The notes below the pieces were generated by a model. That model had not been told where the DNA came from. It saw only the letters and a program-made list of their open reading frames with translations, and ran no database searches. DNA of 64,000 nt from Planctomycetota bacterium (lineage in GTDB: Bacteria > Planctomycetota > SZUA-567 > H5-PLA8). Shown here piece after piece: positions 17,739 to 26,563 of the stretch (within the stretch, counting starts at the first letter, position 1; the number at the start of each line of letters is the position of its first letter). The translations under genes were made by a program, and so were the position numbers. The stretch is from the NCBI GenBank assembly GCA_015075375.1, contig JABTUM010000001.1:2165201-2229200 (forward strand), given 5' to 3'.

Positions 17739-20700
17739 TTCCGCGCTGAGGACGATGAGCTGGCCTTCTTTAGTGACGGCGTAGACTTTGCCGTCCCGAA
17801 CGGTGACGCCGGCGGGTTCGCCGCCGCAACGGAAGCGCCAGCGCAGCTTTCCTTCGCCGTCCAGCGCATAGACTTCGCCGGAGATGGTGCCGAGGAAGAC
17901 GTTCGCGCCGTCGAAGACCGGCGGCGTGCCTTGGTCGGCCAGCGGCTTCTCCCACGCGGGACGCGGTTCGATGGCGGGCGACTCGCGCGGATAGCTGCGC
18001 AGCGTGCCCACGCGGGTGAGCCCGTAAACGCCCTGCGGACCGACCGAAACGGCGGTAAAGCGGTCCCGCGGATCGCCGGGCTTGAGCACCCAGTTCTTCT
18101 GGCCGCGCTCGAAATTCGCGACGAGGAGCCCGCCGCTGGCGGTGGCGTAAGCGCCCAGCATTTCGCCGGGCTTCGCGCCCGTCGTCTCGTCGGGGCTGGC
18201 GGCCACCAGGCGTTCGCCGGCGTCGACGGTCCAGACCTTGCGGCCATCCTCGATGCGCCACGCGCTGATCTCGCCGCCGCGCGCCGCGGTGACCAACTGG
18301 CCGCGGCCGGCCTGGCGCACGCCCGCGATCGGCTCGCAGTCGGGGTACGCGGCGTCCTGGATCTTCTGCTGCCAGAGCGGCCGAGCTGGCTTCTCGACGT
18401 CGTAGACGCGCAGGATGCCGTCGGCGCAGACCACGGCGAGCAGCGTCTTGCCCGCCAGCAGCGTATCGCGGCGCAGCACCATCCCGCCCACCGGCTCGAC
18501 GGGCAATTCCAGCAGTTTCTTTTTCGTGCCGTCCGCGCGCGCGATCAGCCAGATTTCCCGCTGGCGCGTGGCGATCGTCAGGTTCGTGCCATCCCACGCT
18601 TGCGGCGGCTGGTGAATCTGCCACCAAGTGGGATCGTCGACGAACACTTCCTTGCCTGAACCGTCGCTCGAGGGCCGCCGCGTGGCCTTGGTGTCGACCA
18701 GTCCTTCGGTGCGCCAGCGCACGCGGCCTTCGGCATCCACGGCCAGCAGCTCCCCGCCCGAAGCCACGTAAAGCATGCCGTCGAGCACCACGGCCGGCGC
18801 CTGGCTTGCCGCGCCGAGGTTAAGCTGGCGCAGCGCCGCGCGGCTGAGGCTGACCCGAATATCCAGTTCGTCCACGCGCAAGCCGCGGATCACGCGTTCG
18901 AGCGGCGCATAGCCGGGCAGCGAGAGCAGCAAGGTCGTCGTCTCGCCCACCGGAATGTCCAACGCCAGCGGCGTCTTCCCCGCCACTCTCCCGTTCACCT
19001 TCACTTCGGCGCCGGTGGGATCGGTGTCCACCTGGGCCGGGAGTTTGACTTTCTGCGTGGCGAGATAGCCGCGGTGCTTTTCGAGGAGCCGTTCGTACAG
19101 CAACAGCGCCGCGGGCCGGTCCTTCTTTTCCTGGGCCACGCGCACCTGCTCGAGCAGATCCTTGGCCTCTTTGATCTGCGCCGCGATCTCGGCGGCCCGG
19201 TTGCCCAGCCCCCGGGCCTCGGCGAATTCGGCGTACTCGCGCTCAAGCTTGGAAAGCAGATCGAAGGCTTCGTCGCCCGCCCCGCGCGCTTCGGCCAGAC
19301 GCGCGCGGTTCAGTCCTTCGCGCAACGCGTTGCGGCGTTCCTGCAACAGCGCGGCTTGCTTGGCCGCATCCTGCGCAAGCGGAAGTTCCGGCCAGACGAC
19401 CCGCGCTTCGGCGAACTTGTCCAGCGCCAGCTCGGCCTTCTGCTGCCGAATCAGTTCCAGCGCTTCGCGATGCCGCGTCTCCACCGTCTGCGCGATTCCC
19501 TCCAGGCGCTTGAGCGCGTCTTTCGCTTCCTGACGCTGAGCTTCGGACGCGGAGGACGCGCCCTCCAGCGTTGCGAAGATTTCCTTGGCCGCCTGGTAGC
19601 GCCGCTCGCTCTCGCGCGCCTTGCCTTCCGCGAGCTTCTTGGCCCATTCGGCCTCGCTGCGGGCATCCTGAAGCTTCTGGAGCTTCTCCTGCACCCGCTT
19701 GGTCGATTGGGCCAGCGGATCCTTGAGATGACTCTCGGGATGCTCCCGGCCGAGCGTTTCGTACGCCGCCAGCGCCTGACTCAAGCGCCCCGTCTCTTCC
19801 AGCAGGTAAGCCTGGTCGAAGCGGTAATCGAGTTCGCGCCGGAAGCTCGCGCGCGCGTCTTCGTAGCGGCGCAGCACCATTTCGGAAAGTTCGCCGTCGG
19901 GATCGTTCAGCGTTTTCGCGAACTCTTCCCAGATCGCGATCTCGTCCTGGTAGCGCTGTTCCATGTGCGCGGCCGCGGCCAGATCCACCGCCGCCAGGTA
20001 TTCGTCGGGCCAGATTTTCTTGCGGCCCATCAGGATGTACGTGACCGCCGCATAGAGAAACAGAGCCACGGCGACCACCGACAGAACGGTGCGCCGCACC
20101 ACCTTGCGGCGCTGGTAGGCTTCGGCCGCGCCCTTGTGGCTGACAAGATCGTCTTTGCGCTGGTCCTGGTACAGCTCGGCGCGCAGCTTCGCTTCGGCGG
20201 TCTGGTCGAGCATGCGCTGCAAGTCGGCGCGCTCGTTCTCGTCGCGGATCGTTTCGAGCAGGCGGCGGTAAATATTCAGCGCGTCGGCGAAGCGCCCTTG
20301 CACGCGGTGCTCGCTGGCCAGATAGCGCAGCTTCCCGCTGGGGTACGGCGCGATCCAGGCGTCGTCCAGAAAGCGGATCACCGACTGGCAAACCTGGAAG
20401 CGGCCCTGGCAGGAAAGCTTGACGACCGTCTCGAGCGTGCGGCCTTCGCGGATCAGGCGCAGGATGCGCTGGTTCGCGGGCTGCAGCTTCTTGAACAGCT
20501 CGTTGCCCTTCTCGGTGACTTCGAAGCAGATGTACGGCGTAGGCAGGCGGCTTTGAATCTTTTCCCACTCGTCGGTGCGCCCGAAAGATTCCTGGATCAG
20601 CTTTTTGAGGTCGATGCGCAAGCTGTGGATGTTGGCGCCGCGGGCGCCGCCTTGCGTCTGCGCCACCGAGATCAGATCGACCGAACTGCCCTTCGTGTCG

Positions 20701-21089
20701 AAGGCGTATTCCCCGTCGCGCCACGTGAAAAGATCGAGCACCTCTTCTTCGAGCTGAAAGCGCAGCGCCGCGTCAATATCCTGCTGCGAGACGACTTCCT
20801 TGAGCACCAGCAGTTCGCCCAGCTTCGGGCGCGGCTCCATCTTCTTCTGCTCTTCCAGCAGCGCTTCAAGCTTCTCTTCGCTGAGCTTGCCCCGTACCAC
20901 CAGAAGATCCCCCAACCGCGTGCGTTCGGCGAGACGATCGGAGAGTACCGTGACTTGCCCGTGATCCAGCGCGACGCGCTTTTCGCCCATCGACGACGAA
21001 ACCGACAAGACGCCTGTGGCGCCCTCTTCGGCCAACTGCTGGAACAGTTCGACCAAGACATCGTTTTTAATGGGGCCTTGCAATTCCAT
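17736..21089 (-). CDS. DUF4388-TM-TPR/coiled-coil-PEGA-PQQ propeller protein
   Basis: This 1117-residue protein combines cytoplasmic and exported modules. Residues 1-130 match a DUF4388 (PatA-N-like) domain (LQGPIKNDVLVELFQQLAEE...TGVLSV, DHGQV) and the following LGDLLVVRGKLSEEKL / LGELLVLKEVVSQQDI repeats. A membrane helix is at about 333-352. A long charged helical TPR or coiled-coil region (about 360-670) follows, then a PEGA domain (about 685-750, DTDPTGAEVKVNG) and a C-terminal PQQ-like beta-propeller (about 755-1117) ending in GKVYAVTKEGQLIVL. No catalytic motif is visible. The ATG at 21089 lacks a good Shine-Dalgarno. The layout suggests a sensor or scaffold linking a cytoplasmic adaptor to an extracytoplasmic propeller. 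It is monocistronic and diverges from the AraC gene. Confidence 0.85.
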   Translation of the reverse strand: MELQGPIKNDVLVELFQQLAEEGATGVLSVSSSMGEKRVALDHGQVTVLSDRLAERTRLGDLLVVRGKLSEEKLEALLEEQKKMEPRPKLGELLVLKEVVSQQDIDAALRFQLEEEVLDLFTWRDGEYAFDTKGSSVDLISVAQTQGGARGANIHSLRIDLKKLIQESFGRTDEWEKIQSRLPTPYICFEVTEKGNELFKKLQPANQRILRLIREGRTLETVVKLSCQGRFQVCQSVIRFLDDAWIAPYPSGKLRYLASEHRVQGRFADALNIYRRLLETIRDENERADLQRMLDQTAEAKLRAELYQDQRKDDLVSHKGAAEAYQRRKVVRRTVLSVVAVALFLYAAVTYILMGRKKIWPDEYLAAVDLAAAAHMEQRYQDEIAIWEEFAKTLNDPDGELSEMVLRRYEDARASFRRELDYRFDQAYLLEETGRLSQALAAYETLGREHPESHLKDPLAQSTKRVQEKLQKLQDARSEAEWAKKLAEGKARESERRYQAAKEIFATLEGASSASEAQRQEAKDALKRLEGIAQTVETRHREALELIRQQKAELALDKFAEARVVWPELPLAQDAAKQAALLQERRNALREGLNRARLAEARGAGDEAFDLLSKLEREYAEFAEARGLGNRAAEIAAQIKEAKDLLEQVRVAQEKKDRPAALLLYERLLEKHRGYLATQKVKLPAQVDTDPTGAEVKVNGRVAGKTPLALDIPVGETTTLLLSLPGYAPLERVIRGLRVDELDIRVSLSRAALRQLNLGAASQAPAVVLDGMLYVASGGELLAVDAEGRVRWRTEGLVDTKATRRPSSDGSGKEVFVDDPTWWQIHQPPQAWDGTNLTIATRQREIWLIARADGTKKKLLELPVEPVGGMVLRRDTLLAGKTLLAVVCADGILRVYDVEKPARPLWQQKIQDAAYPDCEPIAGVRQAGRGQLVTAARGGEISAWRIEDGRKVWTVDAGERLVAASPDETTGAKPGEMLGAYATASGGLLVANFERGQKNWVLKPGDPRDRFTAVSVGPQGVYGLTRVGTLRSYPRESPAIEPRPAWEKPLADQGTPPVFDGANVFLGTISGEVYALDGEGKLRWRFRCGGEPAGVTVRDGKVYAVTKEGQLIVLSAE

Positions 21090-21327
21090 AAGCCGGTTGC
21101 CGTTAACTCCGCTTCTAGCACCGGAGGAGGGGTGCGTGCTTTCGATCTAACCGACGTAGCAGGAATGGTTTGTATAGGGACATGCCGAACAAAGCAAGCC
21201 GGTGACATGCTCCTCGGCGGGGCCGACACCCCTCTACGTATGCGGCCTTTTATTACACTAGGCATGAACTTCATCTAAACATACCATGCATGTACTTGGC
21301 GTTTTTTACCATGTGGAGACGGACCCC
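21090..21327. other. Divergent intergenic region before the AraC gene
   Basis: This 238-bp gap separates the divergent starts of the DUF4388 protein and the AraC regulator, and is AT-richer from about 21230 to 21300. On the minus strand TTGCTT and TATACA lie about 15 bp apart, a weak promoter match. No convincing plus-strand promoter could be picked by eye. Confidence 0.3.
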
Positions 21328-22302
21328 ATGGCTCGACCGCCTGCCGCCGAACCGCGCGCCCCCCAATCCGGCGTCGAAATGGCTTTCGACGCGCTTCTGG
21401 GCGGCGTGATCGACCGCATCTTCACGGGGCACCAAGCCAGCCGCGAGGTACCCGGCTTCCACACCCATACGGGCGAACAAGTTCTCGTCGGACTGGAGGG
21501 CGAAGGAACGCTGGAAATCCAACGCCAAGCCGGTACGGCCCAGGAACGGCGCGCGAGCTTCCGGTTCGCCGAAGGCGATGTCGCGGTCCTGGGCACCGAC
21601 AAGCCGCATCGCTGGATCACGCCAACCGGCGAACTGGTGGTCCTGGCGATCAACCTCGGGCCGCGCGAGGCCGCGCCGCGCAAGCTGGAACCGCTGGCCC
21701 AGGATTACGAAGTGGTCGCCGCGAGCCTGCTGGGCGGCGGCATCCCCGAGGTGTACCCCGGGCTCGTGAAAGGCGACGCGGAGTTCACTCGCCTCGTGGA
21801 ACAATACCAGGCCGAATCTCGTGTGCGCCGTCCCGGCGTGCGGATTCGCGTCGGCGCGCTGGCGCTGGAGATTTTAGTGCACTTGGCCCGCCGCTGCGTC
21901 GCCACCGATCCGCAGCGCGTCCTGGACGAACGCCGCGCCGCCACCATCGAACGGCTCGCCCCGCGCCACTACGTCGAACGCGCGCGCGTGATCATGCACG
22001 CCAATTACCGCACCAACCTGCCGCTGGAAGCGCTGGCCGAGCAAGTCGGGCTTTCGGTCACCCACCTGCACCGGCTTTTCGTAGCCGAACTGGGCCAGCC
22101 GCCGATGCAGTACATGCGCCAGTACCGTCTGCGCCGCGCCGCCGAAGCCCTGGCCGGAACCGAGCGTCCCGTCGCGCAGATCGCCCGCGACGTGGGCTTT
22201 GCCTCGGCCGAACGCTTCGCCAAGGCGTTTCGGCAGTATTTCCAGCAGTCCCCGCGCATGTACCGCGCCACGGCGCTGAAGGAAGGACGCGCCCTCCTTT
22301 AA
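21328..22302 (+). CDS. AraC-family transcriptional regulator with N-terminal cupin
   Basis: The 324-residue regulator has an N-terminal cupin-like sensor domain (FHTHTGEQVLVGLEGEGTL) and a C-terminal pair of HTH motifs of the AraC/XylS type. The HTH segments read NLPLEALAEQVGLSVTHLHRLF and PVAQIARDVGFASAERFAKAFRQYF...SPRMYR. AraC proteins of this build usually control sugar or secondary-metabolite genes and bind an effector in the cupin. The ATG at 21328 has GGAG nine bases upstream; an in-frame ATG at 21286 is possible but lacks one. It converges with the sulfatase gene with only 2 nt between the stops, so their expression may interfere. Its target is unknown. Confidence 0.92.
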   Translation: MARPPAAEPRAPQSGVEMAFDALLGGVIDRIFTGHQASREVPGFHTHTGEQVLVGLEGEGTLEIQRQAGTAQERRASFRFAEGDVAVLGTDKPHRWITPTGELVVLAINLGPREAAPRKLEPLAQDYEVVAASLLGGGIPEVYPGLVKGDAEFTRLVEQYQAESRVRRPGVRIRVGALALEILVHLARRCVATDPQRVLDERRAATIERLAPRHYVERARVIMHANYRTNLPLEALAEQVGLSVTHLHRLFVAELGQPPMQYMRQYRLRRAAEALAGTERPVAQIARDVGFASAERFAKAFRQYFQQSPRMYRATALKEGRALL

Positions 22303-22304
22303 CG

Positions 22305-23948
22305 CTACAGGCGATCCAGCAAGTGCTGCCGGACCGTGCCGGCCAGGCTGCCGCCGGCGGCTTTGAAACTCTCGAGATCGATCTCCTCAAGCCGGAACGT
22401 CGTCTCGTGACGGATCGCGTTCAGCACCGTCTCGCCCGGCGCTTCCAGCTCCGCACGTTCGGCCGGCGAAAGCCGGGCCACCCAGCGCGGAAACTGGCCG
22501 TTCGCGCGGCGCACGGACGGATCGGGCGCGGGTTCGTGGAAGTTCAGGAAGCGCCCCTGTGCATCGAGCGAATCGGCGAACCCATGCCGCGCTTCCCAGG
22601 CTTCCAGATCGCGCCGCATCGCGTCGGCGCGCGCCCGGTGCTCCGGAGAGACCGTACCGAGCAATCGATTCTCGGCTTCGCGCGGATCGCTCGCGAGATC
22701 GTAGAGCTCCTCCCAGCCGTCGCGCAGCGCGTAGTGGTATTTCCAGGTTCCGCGGCGCAGGCAAAGCCAGCGGCTTTGGCGGCGGCCGTACTCGAGCACC
22801 AGTTCTTCGCGCGCCTGCGCCAATCCGCCGCCCTTGCGGCCCAGCAGCGAAGCGCCCGGCAGCGCCGGAGCCCCCGGGTACTTCGCTTCGGCCAGATCGA
22901 GGCAGGTAGGCGCGAGGTCCAGCAGGCTGACCGGTTCTTCGCGCACGGACCCGGCGTCGAACCGGCCGGGCAACCGCGCCAGCATCGGGATGTGCGTCGC
23001 CGCTTCGAACGGAACGCTCTTCTGCCACTGCCCGTGATCGCCCAGCATCTCGCCGTGGTCGGACGTAAAGACGACGAGCGTGTTGGCCGCCAAGCCGGTC
23101 TCGTCGAGCGTGCGCAGGATCTTCCCGATGCCGTGGTCGATGAAGCTGATCGAGGCGTAGTACAGCGCGCGCACGCGCCGCAGCAACGCGGGCGTCGCGG
23201 CGTACATGCTCGCGTACTCTTTCATGTGCCGCCGGTACGGCGAGATCGTTTCGCGCGCGCGGTCGTAGTTGAACGGGTCCGGAATCGCCGCGGCATCGTA
23301 CATCGACGCCCACGGTTCAGGCGGGTTCCACGGCGGGTGCGGAGCGATCCAACTCGACCAGCAGAAGAAGGGGCGCTCGCGGTGCGCGCGGAGAAACTCC
23401 ACGGTGCGGTCCGCGACCCAGGCGCTCCCGTGATGCTCCTCGGGAATCGCCGAGACCTGCGGCAGGTGATAGAGCAAGTTCCGCACGCCGTGAACCTCGC
23501 GCTTATGCCCCAACCCGTTTGCCTTCAGGTACATCAGGTACTCGTCGTCCTCGCGGTAGTCGGGAATCTCTTCCATCAATTCCATGCGCTGGAACCCGAA
23601 ATGCCTCCGCACCGGGCGGAAGTGCATCTTGCCGATGGCGCGCGTGACGTAACCGGCCGAACCCAAAAGCTGCGGCAGCGTATACACGAGCGGTTCGGGT
23701 TCGGGCACGTTGTTTTCGTAGCGTCCGTGGACCGCGCAGCGCTGGCCGGTCATGAAGCTGTGCCGCGCCGCGATGCAGACGGGCACGGGCGTATACGCCT
23801 GGGCGAAGCGCGCACCTTCGGCGGCGATGCGGTCCAGGTTCGGCGTGCGGATCACCGGATGCCCGGCGCAACCCAGCGCGTCGGCGCGCATCTGATCGAC
23901 CATCAGAACCAGGACGTTGGGCGTGGCGGAGATTTTCGCGGCGGGCAT
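22305..23948 (-). CDS. Sulfatase (arylsulfatase/choline-sulfatase type)
   Basis: The 547-residue enzyme belongs to the formylglycine-dependent sulfatase family. The N-terminus has VLVLMVDQMRAD (metal ligand Asp18). The formylglycine motif is CIAAR (Cys58), a C-x-A-x-R version of the usual CxPxR. Downstream are GKMHF and the metal-binding FTSDHGEMLGDHG. The Cys must be converted to formylglycine by a maturase, which is not in this window. The ATG at 23948 has GGAGGGGAAGG upstream; the longer reading frame to 24182 is rejected. No signal peptide is visible. Sulfatases of this kind are numerous in planctomycetes and desulfate polysaccharides or small esters. The substrate is not deducible. Confidence 0.93.
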   Translation of the reverse strand: MPAAKISATPNVLVLMVDQMRADALGCAGHPVIRTPNLDRIAAEGARFAQAYTPVPVCIAARHSFMTGQRCAVHGRYENNVPEPEPLVYTLPQLLGSAGYVTRAIGKMHFRPVRRHFGFQRMELMEEIPDYREDDEYLMYLKANGLGHKREVHGVRNLLYHLPQVSAIPEEHHGSAWVADRTVEFLRAHRERPFFCWSSWIAPHPPWNPPEPWASMYDAAAIPDPFNYDRARETISPYRRHMKEYASMYAATPALLRRVRALYYASISFIDHGIGKILRTLDETGLAANTLVVFTSDHGEMLGDHGQWQKSVPFEAATHIPMLARLPGRFDAGSVREEPVSLLDLAPTCLDLAEAKYPGAPALPGASLLGRKGGGLAQAREELVLEYGRRQSRWLCLRRGTWKYHYALRDGWEELYDLASDPREAENRLLGTVSPEHRARADAMRRDLEAWEARHGFADSLDAQGRFLNFHEPAPDPSVRRANGQFPRWVARLSPAERAELEAPGETVLNAIRHETTFRLEEIDLESFKAAGGSLAGTVRQHLLDRL

Positions 23949-24084
23949 GAGCCTTCCCCTCCATGGGAGCGCAAGCCAATGGTTGCAAGTACGCAACCTA
24001 CTATAGCACGAATGCGCGCGTGCGGAGCCGCCCGGTCGTTTACTCGATTTGACCTTACGCCCGGACGCGCGGTTGCTATCTTGA

Positions 24085-25551
24085 ATGGACATGAGCGCAC
24101 TCGAATCCGATGCGAAAGCGACGCCGGCTTGGCGGCTCTGGCTGGCCTGCGTCACCGTCGCCCTCATGCCGCTCTCCTTCAACCTCGGCTACTACCTCGC
24201 CCACTGGCTTCCTCAAGCGGGCTTCCAGTTGCTGCCGAAGGGCCTGCAGGAACATCTGCTGGACGAAAAGCCGCTCTATTTTTCGCCGCAGGATCCCCTG
24301 CTCGCGCTCTGGCTGCTCATCCTCGCTTGGGATCTCTTCAAGGGCCGGCTCAAGGACTGGCTGCCGCCGGCGCCCAACTTGGTTTGGGCCGGCGTGGCCG
24401 TCTTGAGTTTCCTCTGGCTTCCCGAGGGCGGGCGCGGCGCGTGGTTCAAGGCCGCGTTTTTGCAAACGGCGCTGCTGATCGTCTGCGGCGTCTGGATCTT
24501 TCGGCACATCGGGACCGAAACGCGCACCTACCGCAAGCTGGCGCTGGTGCTTGGCGCGAGCCTGGGGCTGTGCCTGCTCTATGCGCTGTACCAGTACGTG
24601 GGTCCGGTAGGCCGGCCGTTGAAGCCGGGCGAGAAGGATCTGGCGCTGGCCGGCGGCGTGACGAACGTGCGCGTCGCGGGCTGGTACGGCTACCGCGGGC
24701 AGCTTGCGGCGCAGGTCGCGCTGCTGGTCCCGGCGGCGGCGGCCTACGCGGCATTGGGCCGCAGCGCCGAAGTACGCGTGGCCGCCGGCGCGCTGGCGGT
24801 GCTGGGGCTGTGCGTCTGCCTCAGCGCCGGAGGCGTCATCGCGGCCAGCGCCGGAGTGCTGGCGGTGGCCGCGGCGCTCTACGCCGCCCGCGACCGGCTT
24901 CACGGCGGGCCGCTTGTCACCACGCCGGCCTGGAAGGGCGCGCTCCTCGTCGGCGCGCTGGTTCTGGTCTGGGGCGTCGTCCTGCCCCGTCTGCCGCGCG
25001 ATCACGTCGCGAGCCTCTGGGATTCGCTCACCTTTTACCGCAAGGTCGAGACGCCCAAAGGCCTGCGCGAGGAATCCACCGCGCGCCTCCGGCGCCACCA
25101 GGCCGCGTTAAAACTTCTGAGCAAGGACGAGCGCTGGAAGACGGGCGTCGGAGCCGGACAATTCCAAGGCAGCGTGAATGTCTTTTACGACGTGGCCTAT
25201 CCCAAGCCCGGCGCGAACACCGACGACGAAGCGGCCTTCGACCAGGAAGCCGACGAACCGTTCACCTTCGGGCTGTACGAGACGACGGCGGTGGAGTTAG
25301 GGCTGGGCGGGCTCTTGGCGGCGCTGTGGGTGTACCTGGCGTGGGGCGCTTCGGCCTTTTCTGCACTGCTGCGGCTGGACGACCCGGACGCGCGCGCCCT
25401 GGCCTTGGCCAGCCTGGGCGCGGCGGTGGGCGCGGCGGTCTTCTCGATTTTCGGGCATCCGCTCGTACGCGGCTGTGGCGGGACGCTCTGCTTCTTCATG
25501 GGGCTGGCATTTTTCCTGAATGCGCGGGCGGCCGAAAGGAAATCGGCCTGA
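24085..25551 (+). CDS. O-antigen ligase/Wzy-like polytopic membrane protein
   Basis: The 488-residue protein has about ten hydrophobic helices and a large extracytoplasmic loop containing RRHQAALKLLSKDERWKTGVGAGQFQG. The R...W-x-x-G-x-G-x-G-x-F pattern is typical of the Wzy_C / O-antigen ligase family. Such proteins ligate or polymerise surface glycans, or attach glycans to proteins. Either the ATG at 24085 or that at 24091 could be the start. It diverges from the sulfatase gene and precedes the ABC transporter genes by 49 nt, which may indicate a common surface-polysaccharide function. Confidence 0.78.
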   Translation: MDMSALESDAKATPAWRLWLACVTVALMPLSFNLGYYLAHWLPQAGFQLLPKGLQEHLLDEKPLYFSPQDPLLALWLLILAWDLFKGRLKDWLPPAPNLVWAGVAVLSFLWLPEGGRGAWFKAAFLQTALLIVCGVWIFRHIGTETRTYRKLALVLGASLGLCLLYALYQYVGPVGRPLKPGEKDLALAGGVTNVRVAGWYGYRGQLAAQVALLVPAAAAYAALGRSAEVRVAAGALAVLGLCVCLSAGGVIAASAGVLAVAAALYAARDRLHGGPLVTTPAWKGALLVGALVLVWGVVLPRLPRDHVASLWDSLTFYRKVETPKGLREESTARLRRHQAALKLLSKDERWKTGVGAGQFQGSVNVFYDVAYPKPGANTDDEAAFDQEADEPFTFGLYETTAVELGLGGLLAALWVYLAWGASAFSALLRLDDPDARALALASLGAAVGAAVFSIFGHPLVRGCGGTLCFFMGLAFFLNARAAERKSA

Positions 25552-25600
25552 GCCGTAAGAAGCGTTGTTGCGGCTAATTTTTTGCGGACAGGGCGCGGCC

Positions 25601-26563
25601 ATGATCGTCTGCGAGCATCTGACGCGGTACTACGGCAGCTTCGTCGCCGTGGACGACGTCTGCTTCGAACTGCCCTCCGGTTCGGTCTGCGCCATGGTCG
25701 GACCCAACGGCGCGGGCAAGTCCACGACCATGCGCATGCTGGCGACGCTCCTCCTGCCTTCGCGCGGGCACGCGCGGATCGCCGGGCTGGATGTCGTCGA
25801 TCGCCGCGACGACGTGCGCCAGTTGCTCGGCTACCTGCCGGAAGCCTTCTCGTTCTACGACGACATGGTCGTCGAGCGTTACCTGATGTTCTTCGCGCTG
25901 GCGTACAACCTCGATCCCGCCATGGCGCAGGAGCGCATCGAAGACTTCCTCGAACGCCTGGGGCTGGGCGATAAGCGCGCGGAAAAAGTCGGCGCGCTCT
26001 CGCGCGGCATGAAGCAGCGCCTCGGCGTGGCCAAAAGCTTCCTGCACGATCCGCAGGTCGTGTTACTCGACGAACCGGCCAGCGGCCTCGACCCCGTGGC
26101 GCGCGCCGAGTTGCGCGACTTCCTGCGCTACCAGCAGCACCTGGGCAAGACGGTAGTGGTCAGCAGCCACGTGCTCAAGGAACTCGCGGACTTCTGCGAA
26201 TACATCCTGATCCTCGACGACGGGCGCGTGAAGGAGTTCGGACGCCTCTCGGGCAGCGGCGGCGTGCTGGCGCGCTACAGCGGCCTCGCGGCCGGCGGGC
26301 TGCGCTACACGTTCCGCGTCCTGAAAGACGCCCCGCGATTGGAACTGATCCTGAAGGATACGCTGGGCGTGACGGGCGTGACGCGGCGCGACCAGACCGT
26401 CGAATGCGAGATCGCCGGAGGCGAAGAAGCGGCCGCGGCGATCCTGGCGCAGGTCGCGGGCGCCGGCATCCCGGTCACGCGCTTCGCGCCCGAAGTCATG
26501 GACCTGGAAGGCGTGTACCGCAAGGCCGCCGGCGCCGAACGGCTGGGCGGAGGCGGCGCATGA
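25601..26563 (+). CDS. ABC transporter ATP-binding protein
   Basis: The 320-residue ATPase has Walker A GPNGAGKST, signature LSRGMKQR, Walker B VVLLDEPASGLDP and a switch His in SSHVLKEL. The C-terminal 100 residues form the extra domain seen in ABC-2-type exporters. The ATG at 25601 places the start at MIVCEHLTRYYG, the usual family beginning. Its stop overlaps the permease start (ATGA at 26560-26563), so the two are translationally coupled and form one exporter. The cargo is unknown. Neighbourhood suggests an envelope component, but that is weak. Confidence 0.94.
   Translation: MIVCEHLTRYYGSFVAVDDVCFELPSGSVCAMVGPNGAGKSTTMRMLATLLLPSRGHARIAGLDVVDRRDDVRQLLGYLPEAFSFYDDMVVERYLMFFALAYNLDPAMAQERIEDFLERLGLGDKRAEKVGALSRGMKQRLGVAKSFLHDPQVVLLDEPASGLDPVARAELRDFLRYQQHLGKTVVVSSHVLKELADFCEYILILDDGRVKEFGRLSGSGGVLARYSGLAAGGLRYTFRVLKDAPRLELILKDTLGVTGVTRRDQTVECEIAGGEEAAAAILAQVAGAGIPVTRFAPEVMDLEGVYRKAAGAERLGGGGA

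Noticed and set aside
23949..24182. N-terminal extension of the sulfatase
   Set aside because: It has no similarity to sulfatases, overlaps the start of the divergent gene, and a strong Shine-Dalgarno marks the ATG at 23948.
22323..25577. Plus-strand frame of 1084 codons covering the sulfatase and ligase genes
   Set aside because: It runs antisense to a sulfatase with intact motifs and out of frame through the O-antigen-ligase gene, so it cannot be a gene.
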